44,713 bases of DNA. Origin: Chloroflexota bacterium. Lineage in GTDB: Bacteria > Chloroflexota > Chloroflexia > Chloroflexales > Chloroflexaceae. The notes below the pieces were generated by a model that was not told the DNA's origin, did no database searches, and saw only the letters and a program-made list of their open reading frames with translations. The position numbers were made by a program, and so were the translations under genes. Each line of letters opens with the position of its first letter. The first letter of the stretch is position 1. The DNA lies in contig JAUQOZ010000193.1 of assembly GCA_030550625.1 (NCBI GenBank), positions 1 through 44,713 of the forward strand, read 5' to 3'. This document shows positions 30,605 through 39,865 of the stretch, piece after piece.

Positions 30605-31519
30605 ATGGCAACAATGATCCGTCTGATGCCAACAATCACCGACCTGCCGCCGCCGCCACCCGGACGGCACGGGTGGCCGTGGACGGTCGCCACGCCGCCG
30701 GCAGCGCCGGTGATGGCTAACAACCGGCCGTGGCCGCGCATCACCATCGTGACGCCTTCGTACCAGCAGGCGCAATACCTCGAAGAGGCGATCCGTTCGG
30801 TGTTGTTGCAAGGCTATCCCAATCTTGAGTATATCGTGATGGATGGCGGCAGCCGCGATGGAAGCGTAGAGATTATCCAACGCTATGCGCCGTGGCTCAG
30901 TTATTGGCAATCACAGCCTGATGGCGGCCAATCGGCGGCGTTGGCCGATGGTTTTTCCCGCGCTACCGGCGAGATTTTGGCATGGATCAACTCTGATGAT
31001 CGTTTGCAGCCGGGAGCATTGCAGCGCGTTGGCCAATTTTTTGCGAATCGACCGTGGCTGGCATTTGCCAATGGCGATGTGCATTTTATTGACGCTGATA
31101 GCCGGGTGACAGCACGGATCTTTGCTTTGCCGCCGAATGCTACCCTCACTGCGCTGCTCGGTGTGCATCGCTGGCCGCAACAGGGGTGCTTTTGGCGGCG
31201 CAGCGTCTACGAACAGGTTGGCGGCGTTGATCGCAGCCTGCGGTTCTGCATGGATCGCGATCTCTTTATTCGCCTCAGCGCCGCCGGGCCGAGCCGGCGC
31301 ATTCCGGGGCCGCCATTGGGTGATTTTCGCTTGCACGAAGAGGCGAAGACGGCCACGTTACACAAGGTTTGGCAACACGAACACGCGCTGTTACAGCGTC
31401 GTTACTGGCGTCCGCTGAATCTCCACCAGTATGCTGGGTTGCGCATGCTCTGGTGGTTGTGGCAAAAGCATGCCAGTGTACGCAACCGGCTGTATCGCGC
31501 GTATGGCGTTGAATGCTAG
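30605..31519 (+). CDS. Glycosyltransferase family 2
   Basis: RITIVTPSYQQAQYLEEAIRSVLLQGYPNLEYIVMDGGSRDGSVEIIQRY...SQPDGGQSAALADGFSRATGEILAWINSDDRL. Confidence 0.94.
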   Translation: MATMIRLMPTITDLPPPPPGRHGWPWTVATPPAAPVMANNRPWPRITIVTPSYQQAQYLEEAIRSVLLQGYPNLEYIVMDGGSRDGSVEIIQRYAPWLSYWQSQPDGGQSAALADGFSRATGEILAWINSDDRLQPGALQRVGQFFANRPWLAFANGDVHFIDADSRVTARIFALPPNATLTALLGVHRWPQQGCFWRRSVYEQVGGVDRSLRFCMDRDLFIRLSAAGPSRRIPGPPLGDFRLHEEAKTATLHKVWQHEHALLQRRYWRPLNLHQYAGLRMLWWLWQKHASVRNRLYRAYGVEC

Positions 31520-31531
31520 TAAGGCGGCACT

Positions 31532-32887
31532 ATGACCGTTAGCGGGCCGATTATTCTTAATCCCTTGGAATTGGCTGTGCTGGGCCTGATCTGTCTGTAT
31601 GCGGTCTGGCGCGGACGGCCTGAGATTCCGCTGGCGATCTATCTGTCTGTGGCGCTGTGGACGCGCACGGTCTTTGTAGGGCCGAGTGCCGCAACGTGGC
31701 CGCTCTTGGCAGTGACAATACTGGCTCTTATCCGCTATTTGCACGTGGTGCAATCGTGGTCGTTGTTGCCCAAGCGGCTTGATCTGACGACTCGCCAGCT
31801 CTTTCCGCGCAGCGATGCGTGGATCGTGCCTTGGATGGCGTTGTGGTGGGCATGGGCGCTGTGCGTGCTCTTTCAGTTTGAGTTGCGCGATAAGATGTCG
31901 ATAATGCGCCCTCTCTTGCTATTCATTATCATTGCTTCTTTGGTTGCATTCATAGCGATTCGTGATGCCGCTGCCGCCCGCCGGTTTGCTATCGCCTATT
32001 TGCTTACAGGTAGCTATGGGCTTTATGTGGCTCTGCGGTTTATTGAGGTGCCGTTAAGCTACCTGCTCAGCGATCCCGGTCTCTCATCATTGCCATACCG
32101 TAATCTAGGCATTGCCTACTACAATCTTTTCTCGCACCATTTGAGCATTGCCTTTTTGCTGGGCATTGGTCTCTTTTTGCAGGCGCGCCGGCTATGGTCA
32201 ATGACATTCTTTATAGTGTTAGCGCTTTGGTGCGGCTACGGGGTATTTCTCACCGGCGCGCGCCAGTCGTTGAGTGGATCAGGTGTCGCCGCCGCGTTGA
32301 TCTTTGCTTGGGCGTTGAGCCGAGCTGGCAAGAAGCCGTGGCGGGTGCCGTTAGCGATCGCGGCGATTGTGATCGTCGTGGTTGCACTCTACCAAGTGGC
32401 GCCGCATCTGGTGGTGCGTGAAGGCGAGAGCGGTCTCGAAGAGTCGTTCAATGTCTTCGAGGATCGTGGCGGGTTGTGGGCTATTGGCTGGAACTATTTC
32501 CTTGCTTCGCCAGTGTGGGGGTGGGGCTTTGAATACAAACTCTGGTCGCACAACCTTATTGTGGGAACCCTCGCCGATCAAGGATTGGTTGGCATGCTGT
32601 TCTTTATTGGTTATCTGGTTTGGGCTGGCCGGCGCTTGCCAGTGGTATGGGCACAGACGCCTGATGATGATCGTTCGGTTTGGCGGGTGACCTTCTTTGC
32701 GCTGTTTGTGTTCGCGCTTATTCATGGTCAAGCCTCGGGCAATACAATGTCTACCGCTCATCTCCACTGGCCATTATGGGCAGTATGGGCGCTAAGCAAC
32801 GGTGTGATGGTTGCAACTACGCGCCAGCCTTTCCCAACACCGCCGCGCGTCCGCTTGTGCGCCGCGCCGGCAGGAGGACGGTCGTGA
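31532..32887 (+). CDS. O-antigen ligase/polymerase family membrane protein (Wzy/WaaL-like)
   Basis: Multiple TM segments; GYGVFLTGARQSLSGSGVAAALIFAWA; DRGGLWAIGWNYFLASPVWGWGFEYKLWSHNLIVGTLADQGLVGMLFFIGYL matches a Wzy_C-type pattern. Confidence 0.85.
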   Translation: MTVSGPIILNPLELAVLGLICLYAVWRGRPEIPLAIYLSVALWTRTVFVGPSAATWPLLAVTILALIRYLHVVQSWSLLPKRLDLTTRQLFPRSDAWIVPWMALWWAWALCVLFQFELRDKMSIMRPLLLFIIIASLVAFIAIRDAAAARRFAIAYLLTGSYGLYVALRFIEVPLSYLLSDPGLSSLPYRNLGIAYYNLFSHHLSIAFLLGIGLFLQARRLWSMTFFIVLALWCGYGVFLTGARQSLSGSGVAAALIFAWALSRAGKKPWRVPLAIAAIVIVVVALYQVAPHLVVREGESGLEESFNVFEDRGGLWAIGWNYFLASPVWGWGFEYKLWSHNLIVGTLADQGLVGMLFFIGYLVWAGRRLPVVWAQTPDDDRSVWRVTFFALFVFALIHGQASGNTMSTAHLHWPLWAVWALSNGVMVATTRQPFPTPPRVRLCAAPAGGRS

Positions 32888-34077
32888 GCAGCATACCGCG
32901 CATCACCTTTGGCATGATCGTGCTCAATGGCGAGCCGTTTCTGCGCTACAACCTGCGCGCTATCTACCCATTCGCCCACCAGATCATCGTCGCCGAGGGC
33001 GCCAGTCCGCGTGCCGCCCATGCCGCCACTCCTGATGGCCATTCGATCGATGGCACCTTGCAGGCGCTCTATCGCTTTAAGGCTGAAGAGGATCCTGACG
33101 ATAAATTGATCATCGTCACCGCCGAGATGTGCGGCTATCCCAATGGTTTCTGGCCGGGCGAAAAGGACGAGCAGAGCCGGGCGTATGCCGAACGAGCCAC
33201 TGGTGATTGGTTGTGGCAGATTGATGTTGATGAATTTTACCATCCGGCTGATATCGAGCGGGTAGCAGCCTTTTTAGCCCAGCACCCCGATGCTACTTGT
33301 CTCTGTTTTCGCGCTTACCACTTTTGGGGCGGGTTCGATTATCTCGCCGATGGCGGCTTCTTTTGGCATCGCCAATACCAAGGCGAGCCGTGGGGCCGTT
33401 ACCGGCGGGTGTTTCGCTGGCGACCGGGGTATCGCTACGATAGCCATCGCCCGCCAACGATTGTTGATGAACGCGGGCGCGATATTACTCGTCGCCGTAT
33501 CTATCACGCCGATGCCTTTGGTGTATGGATGTATCACTACTTTATGGTCTTCCCTCACCAATTTGCGCGCAAAGGGGCGTATTACCAAAACCAACCATGG
33601 GAGCGGGAACGCGAGCGGTTGCGGAAGAATCTCGATTTGCTCGACGAGGTGCATCTCGCCAATGGTCTGCGAATTATGGATCAGTATGGCACGCAGAATT
33701 GGCTCACTCGCTTTACCGGCCAGCATCCACAGCCTATTCTCGATCTGCAAGCCGATTTGGCGGCTGGCAAGCTGGCAATCGAATTGCGCCGCACCGATGA
33801 TATCGAGCGGTTGCTTGCCGATCCACGCTATGCACAGATGGTGCGGGCAGCGGCCCGGCGTGAGCGGTTGCGCACGTGGCGCGATTACCTCGTCTACCTG
33901 CTGTGGTGGCGACCGCGCGCGCGCCTGATTCAACTGGTGCGCGAACAGACGCCGCCAGCGGTGGTGAAACGGTTGCCTCCCGCGATCCAGCGCAAGTTTA
34001 TTCCTGAGCATCGCCGGCGTTATCAAGAACAATTGGCCCGGTATCAGCAATCTATGCAATCGGGAGATGCCGTGTGA
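32884..34077 (+). CDS. Glycosyltransferase family 2-like protein
   Basis: (V)SSIPRITFGMIVLNGEPFLRYNLRAIYPFAHQIIVAEGA...ATGDWLWQIDVDEFYHPADIERVAAFL; GTG start overlapping upstream TGA; upstream extension in the ORF track is antiparallel-free overlap with the previous gene. Confidence 0.82.
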   Translation: MSSIPRITFGMIVLNGEPFLRYNLRAIYPFAHQIIVAEGASPRAAHAATPDGHSIDGTLQALYRFKAEEDPDDKLIIVTAEMCGYPNGFWPGEKDEQSRAYAERATGDWLWQIDVDEFYHPADIERVAAFLAQHPDATCLCFRAYHFWGGFDYLADGGFFWHRQYQGEPWGRYRRVFRWRPGYRYDSHRPPTIVDERGRDITRRRIYHADAFGVWMYHYFMVFPHQFARKGAYYQNQPWERERERLRKNLDLLDEVHLANGLRIMDQYGTQNWLTRFTGQHPQPILDLQADLAAGKLAIELRRTDDIERLLADPRYAQMVRAAARRERLRTWRDYLVYLLWWRPRARLIQLVREQTPPAVVKRLPPAIQRKFIPEHRRRYQEQLARYQQSMQSGDAV

Positions 34078-34886
34078 AACAGCCACTCTTTAGCGTTATT
34101 ACTGTGACCCTAAACTGCGCTGACGATGCCGAACTGACGGCGCGCAGCGTGTTGGCGCAAGATTTCGCCGATGTTGAGTATTTGGTCAAAGATGGCGGCT
34201 CGACCGATGGCACGCCGGAACGGTTGCGCGCCTTGGGAGTGCGCGTGATAGTTTCGCCCGATACCGGTATCTACGATGCAATGAATCAAGGCGTTGCCCA
34301 TGCGCAAGGCCGGTATATTTGCTTTCTCAATGCTGGCGACCGCTTTGCTGATCCAACCGTATTGTCAACGGTGGCAACGGCGCTTGACCGCCACCATGAG
34401 CCCGATTTTCTCTATGGTGATGTACGCTCGTTTGTTAACCATCCTCATCTCGGCACGGGACGCGCCGGTGAAGGCCGCCTGATTCGCTACCCCGATCGAC
34501 TCAATCGGTTCTGGCTCTATCGTAAGATGATCTGCCATCAGGTGTGGTTTGTGCGCCGCGCAATCTATGCGGCGCAGCCGTTTGACTCTGATTACCGCAT
34601 TCTGGCTGATTATGCCTATCTGCTCGACATGATCCTGCGCCAGCGAGTGCGTTATGTCCATTTAGCCAAAGAAGTTGCTATTTTCGATGGCGGCGGTGTC
34701 AGTACAAAATCCTCGCTGCGCCGCGATGCCGAACGGGTGCGCGCGTTAGCGACGGTCTATGCGCCGTGGGAATTGCGTCTGTATGAGGCTGTCTTTGGGG
34801 GGATGCGATGGCTCAACCGCACTCTTATCTATCCAGTGATCCCACTACTACCCGAACGGCTGCGCGCGCGCTTGAGCGGTCTCTGA
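34074..34886 (+). CDS. Glycosyltransferase family 2 (WcaE-like)
   Basis: PLFSVITVTLNCADDAELTARSVLAQDFADVEYLVKDGGSTDGTPERLR...VSPDTGIYDAMNQGVAHAQGRYICFLNAGDRF; GTG/TGA overlap. Confidence 0.93.
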   Translation: MKQPLFSVITVTLNCADDAELTARSVLAQDFADVEYLVKDGGSTDGTPERLRALGVRVIVSPDTGIYDAMNQGVAHAQGRYICFLNAGDRFADPTVLSTVATALDRHHEPDFLYGDVRSFVNHPHLGTGRAGEGRLIRYPDRLNRFWLYRKMICHQVWFVRRAIYAAQPFDSDYRILADYAYLLDMILRQRVRYVHLAKEVAIFDGGGVSTKSSLRRDAERVRALATVYAPWELRLYEAVFGGMRWLNRTLIYPVIPLLPERLRARLSGL

Positions 34887-36034
34887 CGGTTGCGCGCCGG
34901 ATCGTCCATGTCTCGACCGTTCATCAGCCGTTTGATCAGCGGATTTTTTATCGTGAATGCGCTAGTTTGGCGGCAGCCGGTTATGAGACGCATTTGCTGG
35001 CGCCGTTGCCGGTGACTGAGCTTGAACGGCAAGGCGTGTATCTGCACAGTGTTGGCGCTTCAGTCGATCAGCGGTTGGGTTTGGCGCTCAAGCGGCGTTG
35101 GCAGCGTATCCGGCAAGCGGCCATTTTGGCGCGCCAGTTGCGGGCCGATCTATATCACTTGCACGATCCGGAGCTGATCCCGCTTGGATTATGGTTAAAG
35201 GCGAGAACGCGAGCGCGAGTGGTGTTTGATTGCCACGAGAATAATGCAGCCTATATCCGGCAGAAACGCCATTTGCCGGTTATCCTGCGCGGTGGTTTGG
35301 CTTTTGGCATGGAGGCATTGGAACGCTTAGCGTCTCGTTCATTTGACGCGATTATTACCGCCGATCGCGGCGTGGCCGACCTCTATCTACGCCGGTTTGG
35401 CGCGCGCCGGGTGGTGACGATCCACAATTTCCCTCAGCTCGATCTGTTTTTACAACAACCGCCTCCCGCTGATGATGCGCCGTTCGATCTGGTCTACCAC
35501 GGTACCATCCCTCGTTACCACCTTGAAGTGACTTTTGCTGTCGCCGAGACGCTGCGCCAGCGTGGCCGGCGGGTGCGCTGGCTCTTTTTCGGCAAGTGCC
35601 CCGAAGCGGCATGGGCGCAGGCTGAAATCGCGCGGCGCGGCTTGCAGGATGACATCGTGCTCGATGCCAATCTGGTGCCGCACGATCAGGTGGCGGCGCG
35701 GGTGCGGCAGGCGAAGATCGGGTTTATTCCCTTGCCCGATCTGCCCAAGTTTCAGCACAATATCCCGACCAAACTGTTTGAGTTTATGGCTCTCGGTATG
35801 CCCACGGTGCTGAGTGATTTGCCGCCGAGCCGTCCGTTTGTGGGTGATGGACGGTGCGCCATTATGGTGCCGCCTGATGATAGCGGGGCTTATGCTGATG
35901 CGATTATCCGGTTGCTTGACGATCCGGCGTTGCGACGTGCTATGGGGGCTGAGGGTCGCGCGCGCGTGATCAACGAGTTTAATTGGCAACGCGAGGCTCA
36001 GTATTTATTGGCGTTATACGCGGAACTGTTATGA
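34808..36034 (+). CDS. Glycosyltransferase family 4
   Basis: RRIVHVSTVHQPFDQRIFYRECASLAAAGYETHLLAPLP...HDPELIPLGLWLK...FIPLPDLPKFQHNIPTKLFEFMALGMPTVLSDLPPSRPFV; start uncertain (79-nt overlap if ATG 34808 is used). Confidence 0.9.
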   Translation: MAQPHSYLSSDPTTTRTAARALERSLTVARRIVHVSTVHQPFDQRIFYRECASLAAAGYETHLLAPLPVTELERQGVYLHSVGASVDQRLGLALKRRWQRIRQAAILARQLRADLYHLHDPELIPLGLWLKARTRARVVFDCHENNAAYIRQKRHLPVILRGGLAFGMEALERLASRSFDAIITADRGVADLYLRRFGARRVVTIHNFPQLDLFLQQPPPADDAPFDLVYHGTIPRYHLEVTFAVAETLRQRGRRVRWLFFGKCPEAAWAQAEIARRGLQDDIVLDANLVPHDQVAARVRQAKIGFIPLPDLPKFQHNIPTKLFEFMALGMPTVLSDLPPSRPFVGDGRCAIMVPPDDSGAYADAIIRLLDDPALRRAMGAEGRARVINEFNWQREAQYLLALYAELL

Positions 36035-36900
36035 ATCGGAATGGTGTTGCCCACCAACTGATTATTACGGCTGATGACTACGGGATGTGCCCGCCGGTCA
36101 ATCGGGCGATTGAGGAGTGTCTCGCTGCCGGCGCACTGCGCGCGACCTGTGTGATGGCGAATATGCCCGATTACACCGATGCTGCGCAGCTCCGCCGCTC
36201 CTTCCCGCAAGCGTCGGTCGGGATCCACTGGACGCTCACACTCGGCAAGCCGGCGGCTGACCCGGCGCAGGTGCCCGATCTGTTGGCGCCGGACGGCCAG
36301 TTCTGGCCGGCGCCGGAATTGCGCCGGCGTTGGCTTGCTCGCCAGATCGCGCCAGACCAGATCGAGATCGAGTTGCGTGCTCAGTATGATCGGTTTGTGG
36401 CTGTGGCTGGCCAACCCGATTTTTGGAATACTCACCAAAATGTGCATGTCTTGCCCGGTCTCTTTGCCTTGGCCGTAGCGGTGGCGCGCCGGCTCGGCAT
36501 TCCGGCGATGCGCTCGCACCGCCGCATTACCGCGCCGCGCAATGGTTCGGCGTTCAGTTACCATCTAACCCATCCGGTCTACTGGCTGAAAGGGCAAATG
36601 ATTGCGCGCTGGGCCGCTGCTGCTGCGCGCCAAGGTATGCGAATGCCGGCTGGTGTGGTGAGTACGCCGGGCTATGGGCCGGGCAAGGCGGCAGTCGAGC
36701 AGATTGTGCCGCGGGTGCCGTGGCCGCGCCACGGCCCTGCCGAACTCGTGATCCATCCCGCTACCCAGATGATCCCAGAACTCTTTGGTGAATTGACCGA
36801 GTCGCGCCTGCGTGAATATGAGGTCTTTCGCGATCCGGGGTTGGCCCGGCGGTTAGCGGCTGCTGGCGTGCGGACTGTGGGTTTCGAGGCATTGCTATGA
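36031..36900 (+). CDS. ChbG/YdjC-like carbohydrate deacetylase
   Basis: LIITADDYGMCPPVNRAIEECLAAGALRATCVMANMPD...VGIHWTLTLGKP...FWNTHQNVHVLPGLF; ATGA overlap with upstream gene. Confidence 0.92.
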   Translation: MNRNGVAHQLIITADDYGMCPPVNRAIEECLAAGALRATCVMANMPDYTDAAQLRRSFPQASVGIHWTLTLGKPAADPAQVPDLLAPDGQFWPAPELRRRWLARQIAPDQIEIELRAQYDRFVAVAGQPDFWNTHQNVHVLPGLFALAVAVARRLGIPAMRSHRRITAPRNGSAFSYHLTHPVYWLKGQMIARWAAAAARQGMRMPAGVVSTPGYGPGKAAVEQIVPRVPWPRHGPAELVIHPATQMIPELFGELTESRLREYEVFRDPGLARRLAAAGVRTVGFEALL

Positions 36901-38282
36901 ACATGCTGCGCTTGCCTTCCCAACAGCAGATTTACGATACCGCACCGCGCTGGCTTCAGCGCGTGCTGGTCAATGCCGAAGCGGTGCGCCGCGAGTGGTT
37001 TCGTCGCCACGGCGATTATCGAAGGCTCGTGGCTGCCCACGATCCGGCGTGGTACTATCGTTCGCGCGCCGAGCAAGAAGCATGGCAGCTTGCCCAACTC
37101 AATCGCTTGCTGGTCGAGGCGCGCCGGCGAGTGCCGTACTACCGGCGCGTGTTGCCTGATCGCCCGTTGGCGAGTTTGGCTGAATTGCCCAGCTTGCCGC
37201 TGCTGAGCAAAGAGCAGATCCGGCGCAACCCGCTCGATCTCGTCGCTGATGATCTCGACCGCCGTACCCTCTGGCCGCGCAAAACGAGCGGTTCAACCGG
37301 AACGCCGCTCACCTTCTACCTCGACCGTGAAGCGACCCGCAACCATCAGGCCCCTGCTGATGCGATGCTGGCCGCGCTTGGCTGTCGCTTTGGCGAGCCG
37401 CGCGCCCGTTTCTCCGGTGCGTATGTCGCTCCTTATACCCGCGCGAAACCGCCGTTCTGGATCTGGATTGACCTCTATCGCCAGTTGCAGTGTTCGGCTT
37501 ACCATCTCGCGCCTGCCTTCTACCCGCACTATCTGCGCGCCTTGCGCGAGCATAGCGTGGTGTATGGCACTGGTTACCCAACGGCGTGGCACCTCTTGGC
37601 AACGTACATCTTGGAAAGCGGTGACCGGCCGCCGCCCTTGCGCGCAATTATTACCGATAGCGAAGGGATTTCGCTTGAACAGCAGGCAGTGGTTGAGCAG
37701 GCGTTCGGCTGCCCAATGGTGCAGACCTATGGCACCGGCGAGATTGGGCAGATGGCGTGGCAATGCGAGCATCGCCGTTATCACGTGCTTAGCCGGGCCA
37801 CCATCGCTGAAGTGGTTGATGATGCCGGCCAGCCGGTTGCTCCCGGCGAGACGGGCCAGATTGTGGTGACAACTTTTGCCAGTTCGGGGACGCCGTTTAT
37901 TCGTTACCAGACCGGCGATCTCGCTACACTGGCCGCTGATGATTGCCCATGTGGCCGCCATAGCCCATCGTGGCTGGCGATCGAGGGCCGGATTGATGAC
38001 CGGATCAAAACCCCCGATGGACGCTGGATCGGGCGGCTCAGCCATGTTACCAAGCCGGGGGTGGGGATTAAAGAGAGCCAGATTGCCCAAGTCGCGCTCG
38101 ACCGGATCGTGATCCGGGTAGTGCCGGCACCTGATTTTGCGCCTGAGTCGATGCAGGCGGTGGTGGAAGCCGCGCGCCGTTATCTCGGCCCAACGATGCA
38201 GATCGAGTGGGAACTGGTCGAACGCTTGCCGCGCACCCGCGCTGGCAAATTGCGCCATGTTGTGCGTGAAATTCCGTTGTAA
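36897..38282 (+). CDS. CapK-like / phenylacetate-CoA ligase family adenylate-forming protein
   Basis: LWPRKTSGSTGTPLTFYLDREATRNHQ, YGTGYPTAWHLLATYI, TDSEGISLEQQAVVEQAFGCPMVQTYGTGEIGQMAWQCEH, GTPFIRYQTGDLATL; ATGA overlap. Confidence 0.9.
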   Translation: MNMLRLPSQQQIYDTAPRWLQRVLVNAEAVRREWFRRHGDYRRLVAAHDPAWYYRSRAEQEAWQLAQLNRLLVEARRRVPYYRRVLPDRPLASLAELPSLPLLSKEQIRRNPLDLVADDLDRRTLWPRKTSGSTGTPLTFYLDREATRNHQAPADAMLAALGCRFGEPRARFSGAYVAPYTRAKPPFWIWIDLYRQLQCSAYHLAPAFYPHYLRALREHSVVYGTGYPTAWHLLATYILESGDRPPPLRAIITDSEGISLEQQAVVEQAFGCPMVQTYGTGEIGQMAWQCEHRRYHVLSRATIAEVVDDAGQPVAPGETGQIVVTTFASSGTPFIRYQTGDLATLAADDCPCGRHSPSWLAIEGRIDDRIKTPDGRWIGRLSHVTKPGVGIKESQIAQVALDRIVIRVVPAPDFAPESMQAVVEAARRYLGPTMQIEWELVERLPRTRAGKLRHVVREIPL

Positions 38283-38296
38283 CGCGGTCAAACCCG

Positions 38297-39520
38297 ATGC
38301 ACATCCTCTACTTGCACCAATACTTCACCACCCGCGCCGGCGTTGGCGGCACTCGCTCGTATGAGTTCGCCCGTTTTTTTATCCAGCAAGGCCATCGGGT
38401 GACGCTCGTAACCGCCGCCGATCGGCAGACGCCGTGGTCGGGCGGATGGTGGCGGCGGCGCGAGGTTGACGGCATTCATGTCATCGAGGTGCGGGCTGGC
38501 TATGCCGACTATAGCCGCGGTACGGCGATTGGTTATGGGCAGCGGATGATTGCCTTTATCCTCTTCGCGCTGGCCAGCTTGCTGGCCGTGGTGCGGGTCG
38601 AGCGGCCCGATGTGGTGTTTGCTACCAGCACGCCGCTGACGATTGGCATTCCCGGTATCGTGGCCAGTCGCTGGCATCGTGCGCCGCTGGTCTTCGAGGT
38701 ACGCGATCTGTGGCCGGAAGCGCCGATCCAGATGGGGGCGCTGCGCCAACCCTTGTTGATCCTCGCCGCTCGCTGGCTCGAACGCGCCATCTATCGCCGG
38801 TCATGCCACATTATCGCGCTCTCGCCCGGCATGCGGCAGGGAATTATTGACGCCGGCGTTGCGCCGGAAAAGATCAGCGTCATACCTAACGCTGCCGATC
38901 TCGACCTTTTCCATCCCCAGCGCGATGGCAGCGCGTGGCGCGCGCGGCTGGGCAATCCACCCTTTCTCGTTCTCTACTTTGGCACGATGGGAGACGCGAA
39001 TGATTTGCGGCAGGTGATTGAAGCGGCACGGGTGTTGCAAGCACGCGGGTGTGACGATATTGTCATCGCGTTAGCCGGGCAAGGTCGCCAGCGCCCCCAG
39101 CTTGAGGCATTAGCGCATGAGTATGGTCTGCGCAATGTGCGTTTCCTTGAACCGTTGCCCAAAGCCGAAGTCGCCGACCTAGTCGCCGCCGCCGATGTTT
39201 GCCTGACCATCTTCAAAGCGGTGCCGGTGTTGGCTACCTGTTCACCCAACAAACTGTTCGACACCCTAGCTGCCGGGAAGCCAGCCATTGTCAACACGCC
39301 GGGTTGGTTGCGCCAATTGGTTGAAGAGCATCAGTGCGGTCGCTATGCCCGCGCCGGCGATCCCGCCGATCTGGCCGCACAGATCATCTTCTTACGCGAT
39401 CATCCTGACTTCACCCGCCAAGCCGGTTGCAATGCGCGAGCGCTCGCCGAACAGCAATTCGATCGCCGGCAACTGGCGGCGGCGGCATTGGCCGTCTTGC
39501 ACACCTGCGCGGCGCGCTAA
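38297..39520 (+). CDS. Glycosyltransferase family 4
   Basis: MHILYLHQYFTTRAGVGGTRSYEFARFFIQQGHRVTLVTAA...PLVFEVRDLWPEAPIQMGAL...SVIPNAADLDLFHP...TCSPNKLFDTLAAGKPAIVNTPGWLRQLVEEHQCG. Confidence 0.94.
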   Translation: MHILYLHQYFTTRAGVGGTRSYEFARFFIQQGHRVTLVTAADRQTPWSGGWWRRREVDGIHVIEVRAGYADYSRGTAIGYGQRMIAFILFALASLLAVVRVERPDVVFATSTPLTIGIPGIVASRWHRAPLVFEVRDLWPEAPIQMGALRQPLLILAARWLERAIYRRSCHIIALSPGMRQGIIDAGVAPEKISVIPNAADLDLFHPQRDGSAWRARLGNPPFLVLYFGTMGDANDLRQVIEAARVLQARGCDDIVIALAGQGRQRPQLEALAHEYGLRNVRFLEPLPKAEVADLVAAADVCLTIFKAVPVLATCSPNKLFDTLAAGKPAIVNTPGWLRQLVEEHQCGRYARAGDPADLAAQIIFLRDHPDFTRQAGCNARALAEQQFDRRQLAAAALAVLHTCAAR

Positions 39521-39571
39521 GGGTTGTGTGCCCCTGCCATTACGACGCGCCGCCATCTCCCGCTCTCCTGC

Positions 39572-39640
39572 TGTCATTGCGAACGGAGCAGGGCATCGCG
39601 GAGCGATAGCCTGCGGAGCGAAGCAATCTCCTGCTCTTGC
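39572..39640. repeat. Dispersed TGTCATTGCGA...GCGAAGCAATCTC-type intergenic element
   Basis: tgtcattgcgaacggagcagggcatcgcggagcgatagcctgcggagcgaagcaatctcctgctct; translates as CHCERS...RSEAIS-type spurious peptide; related copies near 44362 and 44655. Confidence 0.65.
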
Positions 39641-39659
39641 GAAAGGCATGGCCTCTGCT

Positions 39660-39862
39660 CTCTCCCCTCCGCCAGCGGGGGAGGGGCCGGGGGTGGGGGC
39701 CACCGCATGCTTACCGCCGGGGGCGTGGAACATGATCCTAACCCAAAATCTCTTTGCGCCCTTTGCGTTCTCCGCGCCTTTGCGTTCCAACCGCTCTGCG
39801 TCCTCTGCGTTCGCTGCGGCTTTGCGTTCCAACCCTCTGCGCCCTTTGCGTGCAGCAAACGT
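39660..39862. repeat. Second copy of the mosaic repeat: inverted CCCTCCCCCGCTGGGGGAGGG module plus CTTTGCGCC/CTCTGCG array
   Basis: ctctcccctccgccagcgggggaggggccgggggtggggg followed by ctttgcgccctttgcgttctccgcgcctttgcgttccaaccgctctgcgtcctctgcg...; matches the 8.2-8.5 kb repeat. Confidence 0.8.
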
Positions 39863-39865
39863 CCA

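Noticed and set aside
37293-38291. 332-aa minus-strand ORF antisense to the CapK-like gene
   Set aside because: Shadow ORF; the plus-strand protein has clear adenylate-forming motifs.
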